A stretch of DNA of 64,000 bases from the NCBI GenBank assembly GCA_004298905.1, contig SCTK01000004.1, forward strand, positions 1-64,000. Direction: 5' to 3'. Numbering within the stretch: the first letter of the stretch is position 1; each line of letters opens with the position of its first letter. The position numbers and the translations under genes are program-made. Of the stretch, positions 49,087-56,419 are shown piece after piece. The notes below the pieces were generated by a model, which was given only the letters and a program-made list of their open reading frames with translations, ran no database searches and had not been told where the DNA came from. Source of the DNA: Burkholderiaceae bacterium (GTDB lineage: Bacteria; Pseudomonadota; Gammaproteobacteria; Burkholderiales; Burkholderiaceae_D).

Positions 49087-49725
49087 ATGAAGAACCTGAC
49101 ACATTTATTCAATCATAACCGCCGCTGGGCCAGGGATATCGAAAAGCGCCAGCCCGGCTTCTTTGCCGCTCTGAGCAATCAGCAGGCGCCGGAATATCTC
49201 TGGATCGGCTGTTCCGACAGCCGCGTGCCGGCCAATGAAATCGTCGGTTTGCCGCCGGGCGAGCTGTTCGTTCATCGCAATGTCGCCAATCTGGTGGTGC
49301 ATACCGACATCAATTGCCTGTCAGTGATGCAGTACGCGGTGGACGTGCTCAAGGTCAAGCACATCATCGTCTGCGGCCACTATGGTTGCGGCGGCGTGCG
49401 CGCGGCGCTGGAAAACCGCCAGCACGGCTTGATCGACAACTGGCTGCGCAACATTCAGGAAGTCTATCGTCAGCATCAGCGCGAGTTGCAAGCCATGCCA
49501 GCCACGGACGCCGTCGTCGACCGTCTGTGCGAACTCAATGTGGCCTGGCAAACCCTCAACGTTGGCCATACCACGGTAGTGCAGGAAGCCTGGGCGCGCG
49601 GCCAGGAAGTGCGCGTGCACGGCTGGGTCTATGGTCTGTCCGACGGTCTGCTCAAGGATTTGCAAGTCAGCCTGTCTTCGGTGGACGAGTTGCAAACGCT
49701 GGAGCAAAAACTCCGGGGCTTGTAA
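49087..49725 (+). CDS. can: Beta-class carbonic anhydrase
   Basis: A 212-residue enzyme that interconverts CO2 and bicarbonate. Zinc ligands are visible in WIGCSDSRVPANEI (Cys and Asp), VCGHYGCGGVRAA (His and Cys). RNVANLV also matches. The ATG at 49087 is chosen from homologue length; an upstream in-frame ATG at 49072 is possible, and neither has a good ribosome binding site. Confidence 0.94.
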   Translation: MKNLTHLFNHNRRWARDIEKRQPGFFAALSNQQAPEYLWIGCSDSRVPANEIVGLPPGELFVHRNVANLVVHTDINCLSVMQYAVDVLKVKHIIVCGHYGCGGVRAALENRQHGLIDNWLRNIQEVYRQHQRELQAMPATDAVVDRLCELNVAWQTLNVGHTTVVQEAWARGQEVRVHGWVYGLSDGLLKDLQVSLSSVDELQTLEQKLRGL

Positions 49726-49734
49726 GTATCTGGC

Positions 49735-50595
49735 TCAGTAAGGTTTTGCTTCGCCCGCCGGGCGCGTCTTGAAACGCTTGTGTGTCCACAGATATTGCGC
49801 GGGCATTTCCAGCACCAGTGCTTCGATGAATCGGTTCATGCGGGTGGTATCTGCCACCACATCCTCGCTGGGGTAGTTGTCCCAAGCGGGATACAGGCGC
49901 ACTTCATAACCCCACCAAGTCATGCGTGACACGCAAGGCACGATGCGCGCACCGGTCACTTTCGCCAGCCGCGAAGGGGCGGTGACGGTGGCGGCGGGAA
50001 CGCCGAAGAAGGGCACGAACTCGGCATCGCGCGCACCAAAATCCATGTCGGGTAAATAGTAAAACGGCAGCCCCTGCTTGAGCGCACGCACGGCGCCGCG
50101 CACGCCATCCTGGCGCGACAGCAGCACCGGTGCATTGAAGCGGCTGCGGCCGGCGACAATGGCGGCGTCGAAGACGGGATTTTTCTGGCGCGAGTACATC
50201 GACACCACATGCCAGCTCATGCCCACCCGCATGCCACCGGCGTCGAGGCCGACAAAATGCGGCGCCAGCAGAATCACCGGGCCCTGTGCGGCCGCCGCTT
50301 CGTAATACTGCAGATCGCGCCAGCGCACCCGTCGCGCCACCACGGTGGGCGGCGCATACCAAAGCCAGCCGCGATCGAGCAGGCTTTGCGTCATGGCTAT
50401 CACATGGCGGCAGGCCAGCCAGATGCGCTGCAGGGTAGGCCTGGCAGGAAAACACAGGCGTAGATTAGTCAGCGCGACGCGGCGCCGTTCACCGGCCACC
50501 AGAAACAACAGCACGCCCAGCAAGATTCCGAGCAGCCGCACCACCGGCAACGGCAAACGGCCCAGGCCACGCAATACTCCCAGCCCAAAACGCAT
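49735..50595 (-). CDS. Lipid A acyltransferase, LpxL/HtrB family (1)
   Basis: A 286-residue inner-membrane-anchored acyltransferase with the HX4D motif in LAPHFVGLDAGG, a downstream FYYLPDMDFGARDAEFVPFFG and a C-terminal PAQYLWTHKRFKTRP. These are the marks of LpxL-type late acyltransferases that add secondary acyl chains to Kdo2-lipid IVA. The start ATG at 50595 shares a base with the TGA of the next-door paralogue (TGATG). Two tandem genes likely add two different chains. Confidence 0.9.
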   Translation of the reverse strand: MRFGLGVLRGLGRLPLPVVRLLGILLGVLLFLVAGERRRVALTNLRLCFPARPTLQRIWLACRHVIAMTQSLLDRGWLWYAPPTVVARRVRWRDLQYYEAAAAQGPVILLAPHFVGLDAGGMRVGMSWHVVSMYSRQKNPVFDAAIVAGRSRFNAPVLLSRQDGVRGAVRALKQGLPFYYLPDMDFGARDAEFVPFFGVPAATVTAPSRLAKVTGARIVPCVSRMTWWGYEVRLYPAWDNYPSEDVVADTTRMNRFIEALVLEMPAQYLWTHKRFKTRPAGEAKPY

Positions 50596-51473
50596 CAAGC
50601 CTGCCCCGCCGTTTCTGCGGGTTCATCTGCGGGCGGCAGCAACGCGGCGGCCGGCGTCTTGTAGCGGTTATAGGCCCACAGATACTGACTGGGACAGCGG
50701 CGGATCAGGGTTTCCATGTGCTGATTGATAGCGGCCACCGCCTCCGGCAATTCCTTAGGCAGGGGGTCGGTCAGCGGCAAGAACCACAGACGGTGTGAGT
50801 GATCCTCGCTCAGCGGCAACCGTTCGCAATAGGTCAGCACAATGGCCGGTTTTTGCGACAGCGCCAAACGCGCTGGCAGGGTCATGGTGTAAGCGGGCTT
50901 GTTGAAAAACGGCGCCCACAGTCCTTCTCCGGCGCTGGGCACCTGGTCGGGCAGGATGACCGTAGCTTCGCCGCGTTTAAGCGCCTTGGCCAGCGTGCGC
51001 ACGCCGCGCAGATCGGCGCTGGCCAGGGCAATGCCGTGGCGGGTGCGGCCTGCTTCGACCAGTGGTGCCAGAGCGGCTTTGCGGTGCGGACGGTACATGG
51101 CGGTGAGCGGACAGCGCTGCGCCACCACTTGCCCCATCAATTCAAAACAGCCCAGATGCGGCATGAGAAACAAAACGCCGCGCTGTTGACCGAGCGCTCG
51201 CTCGACCACCGACCAGTTTTCCACTTGCACTCGGCGCGTCGGTTCTCCGGGGGGGCGCAACCAGACAAACGGCAGTTCCAGCATGCCCTGACCCGCGGCG
51301 GCAATGGCGGCGCGCAAGGTGCGCGATGAGGCAAACCCGGCCTGGCGCAGGTTGGCGCGCATGCGCCGCCGGTAAGCGGGCGAACCCAAATAGACCAGCC
51401 AGCCCACCAGGCTGCCCAGGCGGTGCAGCAGCGACAGGGGCAGATGGGACAGCAATTTAAACAAGGGCATCAT
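50595..51473 (-). CDS. Lipid A acyltransferase, LpxL/HtrB family (2)
   Basis: A 292-residue paralogue of the neighbouring gene. The catalytic motif is HX4E (LMPHLGCFELMG), the more usual LpxL form, with VILPDQVPSAGEGLWAPFF and CPSQYLWAYNRYKTP. The N-terminal hydrophobic helix anchors it in the inner membrane. It is transcribed first, divergent from metK, over a 271-base spacer. Confidence 0.9.
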   Translation of the reverse strand: MMPLFKLLSHLPLSLLHRLGSLVGWLVYLGSPAYRRRMRANLRQAGFASSRTLRAAIAAAGQGMLELPFVWLRPPGEPTRRVQVENWSVVERALGQQRGVLFLMPHLGCFELMGQVVAQRCPLTAMYRPHRKAALAPLVEAGRTRHGIALASADLRGVRTLAKALKRGEATVILPDQVPSAGEGLWAPFFNKPAYTMTLPARLALSQKPAIVLTYCERLPLSEDHSHRLWFLPLTDPLPKELPEAVAAINQHMETLIRRCPSQYLWAYNRYKTPAAALLPPADEPAETAGQA

Positions 51474-51574
51474 CTTCGCCGGTGTATGAAATGCGTTAAT
51501 TTGGACAAATCAGCCAGACAAACAAGTCAGACGGTCGGATAACTAAACCAGATGATTTTATTGCTGGTCGACTT

Positions 51575-51643
51575 TATAATGGCCGCCTCTGAGCTTTCAG
51601 AATAAAAACCTGTGCCGAGTTAAGACAACTTGCGGGGCACGGG
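51575..51643 (+). promoter_or_regulatory. metK -10 element and structured leader
   Basis: TATAAT at 51575-51580 without a clear -35 gives a leader of about 160 bases. In it CCTGTGCC (51609-51616) pairs with GGCACGGG (51636-51643, one G-U), enclosing a second stem AGTT (51618-51621) with AACT (51627-51630). The shape could be a cis-regulatory RNA. I do not recognise it as a known SAM or SAH riboswitch class. Confidence 0.4.
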
Positions 51644-51744
51644 TCGGGGCCGGTCATAGAATGATGCGGCTCCGTTTTTCAACCGCTAAAGCGTCGCCAC
51701 GCTCTTCGCTGGCCACGCCCGCGAAATATTTTATGGAGCGTAGC

Positions 51745-52908
51745 ATGTCAAAAGATTTTCTCTTCACTTCCGAGTCGGTTTCCGAAGGTCATCCCGATAA
51801 AGTCGCCGATCAAATTTCCGACGCCATTCTGGATGCGATTTTCGCACAAGACAAACACTCGCGCGTCGCCGCCGAAACCCTGTGCAATACCGGCCTGGTC
51901 GTGCTGGCCGGTGAGATCACCACCCACGCCAATGTCGATTACATCCAGGTCGCGCGCGACACCATCAAGCGTATCGGTTACGACAACACTGAATATGGCA
52001 TTGACTACAAGGGCTGTGCGGTGCTGGTGGCCTATGACAAGCAATCGCCCGACATTGCGCAAGGTGTAGATCACGCCTCCGACGATCATTTGAACACGGG
52101 TGCTGGTGATCAGGGCTTGATGTTCGGTTATGCCTGTGATGAAACTCCCGACCTGATGCCCGCGCCGATTTATTACGCGCACCGGCTGGTCGAGCGTCAG
52201 TCCGAATTGCGCAAGGATGGCCGCCTGCCCTGGCTGCGCCCGGATGCCAAATCGCAAGTGACGCTGCGCTATGTTCATGGCAAACCGCACAGCATCGACA
52301 CCGTGGTGCTGTCCACCCAGCATGCGCCGGACGTGTCGCAGGAAACCATCCGCGAAGCGGTGATCGAAGACATCATCAAGCCGGTGCTGCCCGCCGAGTG
52401 GCTGAAAGAAACCAAATATCTGGTCAACCCCACCGGCCGCTTCGTCATCGGCGGTCCGCAAGGCGATTGCGGCCTGACCGGGCGCAAGATCATCGTCGAC
52501 ACCTATGGCGGTGCCTGCCCGCACGGCGGTGGCGCGTTCTCCGGCAAGGACCCGACCAAGGTCGATCGTTCCGCCGCCTATGCTGCGCGTTATGTGGCCA
52601 AAAACATTGTTGCCGCCGGCCTGGCGCGCCAATGCCAGATTCAGGTCAGCTATGCCATCGGCGTCGCCAAACCGATCAACATCACGGTCTATACCGAAGG
52701 CACGGGCATCATCCCCGATGAGAAAATTGCGCAACTGATCAACGAACATTTCGACCTGCGCCCGAAAGGCATCATCCAGATGCTTGACCTCTTGCGCCCG
52801 ATCTATCAAAAGACCGCCGCTTATGGCCACTTCGGCCGCCCGGAGCCCGAGTTCACTTGGGAAGCTACCGACAAGGCACTGGCGCTGCGTGCAGCGGCCG
52901 GGCTGTAA
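51745..52908 (+). CDS. metK: S-adenosylmethionine synthetase
   Basis: A 387-residue enzyme that makes SAM from methionine and ATP. It starts [20 protein letters not shown] and contains [12 protein letters not shown] and the P-loop-like [23 protein letters not shown] at about 51735 marks the start at 51745; the open frame to 51661 is leader. Monocistronic by its surroundings. Confidence 0.97.
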   Translation: MSKDFLFTSESVSEGHPDKVADQISDAILDAIFAQDKHSRVAAETLCNTGLVVLAGEITTHANVDYIQVARDTIKRIGYDNTEYGIDYKGCAVLVAYDKQSPDIAQGVDHASDDHLNTGAGDQGLMFGYACDETPDLMPAPIYYAHRLVERQSELRKDGRLPWLRPDAKSQVTLRYVHGKPHSIDTVVLSTQHAPDVSQETIREAVIEDIIKPVLPAEWLKETKYLVNPTGRFVIGGPQGDCGLTGRKIIVDTYGGACPHGGGAFSGKDPTKVDRSAAYAARYVAKNIVAAGLARQCQIQVSYAIGVAKPINITVYTEGTGIIPDEKIAQLINEHFDLRPKGIIQMLDLLRPIYQKTAAYGHFGRPEPEFTWEATDKALALRAAAGL

Positions 52909-52915
52909 GCCCGGT

Positions 52916-53116
52916 GTTTGCGAAGCAAACCCTTGTGCCTTGGGGCGAAACTCATATCGCCGCAGGCGATGTGAGTGGAGACCACAAAGTTACGGCACTG
53001 CGCGCCAGCGCTGGGTTGTAAACATGAAAGATAACACTTGCTGCGCAAGCATGATGGCGCGCTGCGCCGGTGAAATTTTCATTGCCGCGTCAGCGGCATC
53101 ATGCTTGCGCAGCAAG
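52916..53116. repeat. Cluster of palindromes between metK and the DUF1289 gene
   Basis: Three distinct inverted repeats lie in about 200 bases: GTTTGC/GCAAAC (52916-52930); a 12-bp stem (52950-52961 with 52965-52976, loop GCA); and a perfect 20-bp inverted repeat (53037-53056 with 53097-53116) that extends imperfectly to about 33 bp (53024-53128). The 40-base centre of the last also folds (GCCGC...GCGGC). No U-tracts follow, so they are not ordinary terminators; a REP- or BIME-like extragenic element fits better. Confidence 0.65.
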
Positions 53117-53127
53117 CGTCATTCGTC

Positions 53128-53340
53128 ATGAATTCAGCAGACACTCCTGACAGTCCCTGTGTGGGTATTTGCACCACACTGTTCGACGACGTTTGTCGCG
53201 GCTGTGGACGCACGGTGGGCGAAGTGTCGAACTGGGTGTTTTTCAGCGATGCAGAGAAACAGCAGATTTGGCAGCGCATTCGTGCCGAGGGTTATCCGAA
53301 GCAGGATGCGGCAAGGCCCGCATCTCCTGCGCAACAATAA
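53128..53340 (+). CDS. DUF1289 family protein
   Basis: A 70-residue protein starting MNSADTPDSPCVGICTT. The pattern CVGIC...CRGCGRT...EVSNW with four Cys is that of the DUF1289 family of small, probably metal-binding cytoplasmic proteins. The open frame starts at 53101, but the first nine codons are the arm of the palindromic element, so ATG 53128 is taken. It has no visible ribosome binding site. Confidence 0.82.
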   Translation: MNSADTPDSPCVGICTTLFDDVCRGCGRTVGEVSNWVFFSDAEKQQIWQRIRAEGYPKQDAARPASPAQQ

Positions 53341-53564
53341 TTCTGCTATTGGTTTTTTCCGCCAGTGGGCGTTTTCTCCAAGCGCGCACTGTTTTGACGA
53401 GCACTTTGCCTCCCACAGATAAAAAATATACGGGCCAAAGGGCGGGGCGATGCTGCAATGCACTTATCGCGGTGTGGCTTGCGCTGGCTTTTCAAGTGCA
53501 GTTGAGTGCGAATTTTCCTGCTGCTGTGCGACATCGAAAGTTGCTCAGAATCGCCTCAAAAAGC
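53341..53564. other. Non-coding stretch before the small membrane protein operon
   Basis: With the promoter and leader that follow, about 340 bases separate the DUF1289 gene from the next start at 53682. Short open frames here lack ribosome binding sites and conserved patterns. It contains AT-rich ATAAAAAATATACGG near 53421-53435. Nothing else stands out. Confidence 0.4.
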
Positions 53565-53594
53565 TTGCACATTTCTCATGCGCTTTGCTAGCAT
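53565..53594 (+). promoter_or_regulatory. Promoter of the first small membrane protein gene
   Basis: TTGCAC at 53565-53570, an 18-base spacer and TAGCAT at 53589-53594, giving a leader of about 80 bases to the ATG at 53682. AAGAGGAG is a strong ribosome binding site. Confidence 0.6.
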
Positions 53595-53681
53595 GGGCCA
53601 CCGTTTTGCAACAAAGAGCGGTAAAGAAGAGGCAGTCCAATAAATCATGGGTAGTACATCCCACAATAAAGAGGAGTTCAC

Positions 53682-53912
53682 ATGAACATCGGAGCAATCA
53701 AATCTGCAATCGGCGCACTCATCGACATCGGTCTGGCATTGCTGGCTCTGGCCATCGTCGCCAGCTTGCTGGTCGGCGGCACCCTGCCGTTCTTCGGCGC
53801 TGTTGTTGGCAACATCTCTGCCCTGGTTGATAGCCTGGGCAAAGGTGGTCTGGTCGGCCTGATCACGCTGGGCATCATCATCTGGCTGTTCTCGGCACGT
53901 TCGCCTGCCTAA
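53682..53912 (+). CDS. Small two-helix membrane protein, paralogue A
   Basis: A 76-residue protein almost wholly hydrophobic: MNIGAIKSAIGALIDIGLAL leading to a first segment that ends ASLLVGG, a loop VVGNISALVDSLGKGG and a second segment LVGLITLGIIIWLF, tail SARSPA. It aligns along its length with the next gene (shared ALID/SLIE, LLVGG/LLVGS, V-N-L and G-L-G positions). Strong promoter, ribosome binding site and terminator suggest high expression. No family recognised; it might be a membrane stress, holin-like or toxin-like peptide, but nothing proves that. Confidence 0.75.
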   Translation: MNIGAIKSAIGALIDIGLALLALAIVASLLVGGTLPFFGAVVGNISALVDSLGKGGLVGLITLGIIIWLFSARSPA

Positions 53913-53918
53913 GTATGA

Positions 53919-53960
53919 AAGCCGGAGACCGGGAGCTATCCCGGCCACTCCGGCTTTTTT
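53919..53960 (+). terminator. Terminator after small membrane protein A
   Basis: AAGCCGGAG (53919-53927) pairs with CTCCGGCTT (53948-53956), with a nested CCGGGA/TCCCGG stem inside and a run of six T ending at 53960. Strong intrinsic terminator, just before paralogue B. Confidence 0.88.
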
Positions 53961-53963
53961 ATT

Positions 53964-54185
53964 ATGCTGACGAAACTCACTGGCTATGCCTGGTCGCTGA
54001 TTGAGGTCATCTTCCTTGTTGTCGCGCTGTGCGTCCTGTTGGGATTGCTGGTCGGCTCCGGGGCAGGTTACATTTCAACCGTGACTGCAAACACTGTCGA
54101 TCTGCTGCAAAAAATTCCGTCGGGTACCTTGCTCGGGATTGTGCTGATCGTCTTCCTGTACAAATACTTCAAGAGCAAAGCGTAG
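53964..54185 (+). CDS. Small two-helix membrane protein, paralogue B
   Basis: A 73-residue protein: basic start MLTKLTGYAW, first membrane segment SLIEVIFLVVALCVLLGLLV, loop VTANTVDLLQKIPSG, second segment LLGIVLIVFLY and a basic end KYFKSKA. It aligns with paralogue A without gaps of note. It has no good ribosome binding site in the terminator hairpin ahead of it (start 4 bases after the T-run), so its expression may depend on read-through or coupling. Confidence 0.65.
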   Translation: MLTKLTGYAWSLIEVIFLVVALCVLLGLLVGSGAGYISTVTANTVDLLQKIPSGTLLGIVLIVFLYKYFKSKA

Positions 54186-54239
54186 GGAAAATGCGCACCA
54201 TGCCTTGTGCTGCATGATAAATGTGACAGTGCATTGACG

Positions 54240-54272
54240 ACGGCTTCAACCCGATGGGTGAAGCCGTTTTTT
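54240..54272 (+). terminator. Terminator after small membrane protein B
   Basis: ACGGCTTC (54240-54247) pairs with GAAGCCGT (54260-54267), inside it ACCC pairs with GGGT around GAT with one bulged A; T at 54267-54272 follow. It lies against the stop codon of the minus-strand hydrolase gene. Confidence 0.85.
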
Positions 54273-55929
54273 ATTGACCGATCTCAGTCCAGGCAAACTG
54301 CGGCGCCTGCAATTCCTGCAAGAACTCCAGCATCAAATCGCGCACTTCGGCCGTGGATGAGGGGGACTTGGCTGCGCCTGCCAGCACATGCGATTTCGTA
54401 TCGCTGCTGTTTTCAAAGCGCAGCAGTCGTTTGCGCGTGGTACCGATGCGCGCAAAATTCCGCTCGGTCGCAGTGCTGTTGACCACCTTGTCCTGCGTGG
54501 AATAAATCGTCAGCAGCGGCGTTTGAATGCGTGCCAGATTGGAACGCCGCGTGACTTCGACCATGCCCATCATTGGCAGCAAGCCGCCGATGGGAAACTC
54601 GTAGGTCCAGTAGCGTCGGCTCAGTTCGTTGGTGGCGAGAAAGCGCCAGGTCGGCCCGGCCACCATGCGCGCAATCGTCTCGCCCCAGGGCCAGATCAGG
54701 AATTCCGATTTGGGATCACGCGGGGCAAAGTTGGGTGAAACCAGGATCGCTGCTGCGACATTCTGATCGTAACCGTTGGCCAGCAACCAGACGGCCAGCG
54801 TGCCGCCGGTCGAAGTGCCGATCACCACCACCTTGTCGCCGAGTTGACGCGTCACCGCCAGCGCTTCCACGCCGTCCTGCGCCCAGGCATTCACCGATGC
54901 ATCCAGCATCGCTGCGCCGCCACGCCCATGGCCGGTCAGCCGGGTGTAAAACACATTTGCACCCAGGCGCGCGGCGACCTGCTCCACCACCGGCGCAATC
55001 TCCTGACGGCTGGCGGAAAAACCATGCAGATACACCAGTGCCAACGGCGTCCGCTCGCGTGTGGCCGGATGCGCCCAGACGATGGTCTTTTCTGTGCCCG
55101 GCACGATCCCCGGCTGCGTCGCTTCAGCGGTGCGCAAATATTCTTCCAACGCTTCCGCTGTCTGCGGCAAGACTACAGGTTGCACCGCGATATTCAACGA
55201 CACACGCGGCCCGGCGAGAAAAATCAGCACCACGGCCAGCAGCACCGCACCCGCGCGCCACCAGCCGCGCGCTGCGCGGACTTCCGCGCCCAGCAAGGCG
55301 CGCATCGCCAGATACAACGTCACGCCATTGAGTGCATGCCAGAGAAAATGCGTACCCACGGGCAGCACCGGGCAAATGCCGCGATCGATCGTGCGCAAGA
55401 TGAGTGAAAATGAAAACACCAATGCCGCCCAGGCCAGGGCGTTTGCCCCTGCCGCGCCGCGACGTCGGCCCTGCCAGGCCAGCAGCCAGAGCGCGGCCAG
55501 CGAAGGCACATACGCCAGCGAACCATTGAGCGTGCCATGCGGCGGTAGTACGATCAAACCCACGCTCGCCGTCAGCAACAGGGCAAACCATCCTGCTGCC
55601 TGCACAGCCGGCAAGCGCATCGTGCGTAGCAGAGTGCTGAGAAAAAATCCGCACACAAACAAAAAGATCGGCAGCACATTGGCCCATTCCGCCCACGGCA
55701 CGGGCAGAGTGTGCCAGAGAAAACTGCCGGCCCCGATCAAGGCCAGCAAACCGGTCAGCCACCACCACTCCCACGCCACCGTGTCATCGCGGCTGCGCAG
55801 TAAACGCAACACCGCCCACGCCGCCAGCAGAAATGCCAGATTGCTCGCAGCATTGAGCGGCTCGGCCCAGAAGGCCGCGCTCAAGTTCGTGTTGCTCAAA
55901 CGTTCGCAATAAATTGAAGCGATGGTCAT
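54271..55929 (-). CDS. Ceramidase-like (CREST) membrane domain fused to an alpha/beta hydrolase
   Basis: A 552-residue two-part protein. Residues 1-240 have about seven hydrophobic segments and CREST-type metal-site motifs: YCE at 7-9, SFLWHTLP with His 73, RTIDRGICPVLPVGTHFLWH with Asp 182, His 194 and His 198. Residues about 280-540 are a serine hydrolase: oxyanion LVYLHGFSAS, nucleophile Ser 373 in VIGTSTGGT, Asp 480 in STQDKVV, His 514 in KSHVLAG. A hydrolase that acts on membrane lipids or amides is likely; the substrate is unknown. I know no named protein with exactly this layout. Confidence 0.8.
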   Translation of the reverse strand: MTIASIYCERLSNTNLSAAFWAEPLNAASNLAFLLAAWAVLRLLRSRDDTVAWEWWWLTGLLALIGAGSFLWHTLPVPWAEWANVLPIFLFVCGFFLSTLLRTMRLPAVQAAGWFALLLTASVGLIVLPPHGTLNGSLAYVPSLAALWLLAWQGRRRGAAGANALAWAALVFSFSLILRTIDRGICPVLPVGTHFLWHALNGVTLYLAMRALLGAEVRAARGWWRAGAVLLAVVLIFLAGPRVSLNIAVQPVVLPQTAEALEEYLRTAEATQPGIVPGTEKTIVWAHPATRERTPLALVYLHGFSASRQEIAPVVEQVAARLGANVFYTRLTGHGRGGAAMLDASVNAWAQDGVEALAVTRQLGDKVVVIGTSTGGTLAVWLLANGYDQNVAAAILVSPNFAPRDPKSEFLIWPWGETIARMVAGPTWRFLATNELSRRYWTYEFPIGGLLPMMGMVEVTRRSNLARIQTPLLTIYSTQDKVVNSTATERNFARIGTTRKRLLRFENSSDTKSHVLAGAAKSPSSTAEVRDLMLEFLQELQAPQFAWTEIGQ

Positions 55930-56021
55930 TATGGTTCCTCATCAAGCACCGGTGCAGTGGCGCAGTGTAGCGTCAGAGCAAGAAGTATTGCAGGCAAAAA
56001 AAGATTACCATTGCCGCCATC

Positions 56022-56342
56022 GTGAAAAGACACCGCCCTTTACTCGCTGTTCTGCTGATGTTTGCATTGCTGTTTGCACAGCAAGCGGGTGCGGTGCATC
56101 CCGTTCTTCACCTGGCGCAGCACCATCAGGATCGCGCCCCCGATCACACGCAGTTGCCGGCCGAGCAAGACTGCAAGCAATGTCTGGCTTTTGCGCAGAT
56201 CGGCGCAGCACTCACCGGTAATGTTTTCCTGCTGCCGGCGGATGAGGCACCACAGGCTGTGTTGCCGCTGCGCACTGCTGCGTTACCTGTTCTGCGCACC
56301 ATCCGCGCCTACCAATCCCACGCCCCGCCCGCCGTTGCCTGA
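56022..56342 (+). CDS. Small exported protein with a CxxC site, DUF2946-like
   Basis: A 106-residue protein with GTG start, signal peptide (PLLAVLLMFALLFAQQAGA), a histidine-rich start of the mature part (VHPVLHLAQHHQDRAPDH) and CKQCLAF. Short secreted proteins of this kind often precede metal-uptake genes. Located 5' of the porin and ZnuAB-like genes it may bind zinc or copper in the periplasm. The family assignment is tentative. No good ribosome binding site is visible. Confidence 0.6.
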   Translation: MKRHRPLLAVLLMFALLFAQQAGAVHPVLHLAQHHQDRAPDHTQLPAEQDCKQCLAFAQIGAALTGNVFLLPADEAPQAVLPLRTAALPVLRTIRAYQSHAPPAVA

Positions 56343-56419
56343 CCTCTGCGACGCACCTGAACGTTTGCATCGCACTGCACAGTGCGATGCGTGTCTATTC
56401 ATTCAAAAAGGTTATTGCA

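Noticed and set aside
51581-51744. Known SAM or SAH riboswitch before metK
   Set aside because: The stems and loops do not match consensus features I know for these classes; kept only as an unclassified leader.
55930-56021. Zur box upstream of the zinc-uptake group
   Set aside because: No palindrome of the TGTTATA-type was found in the spacer.
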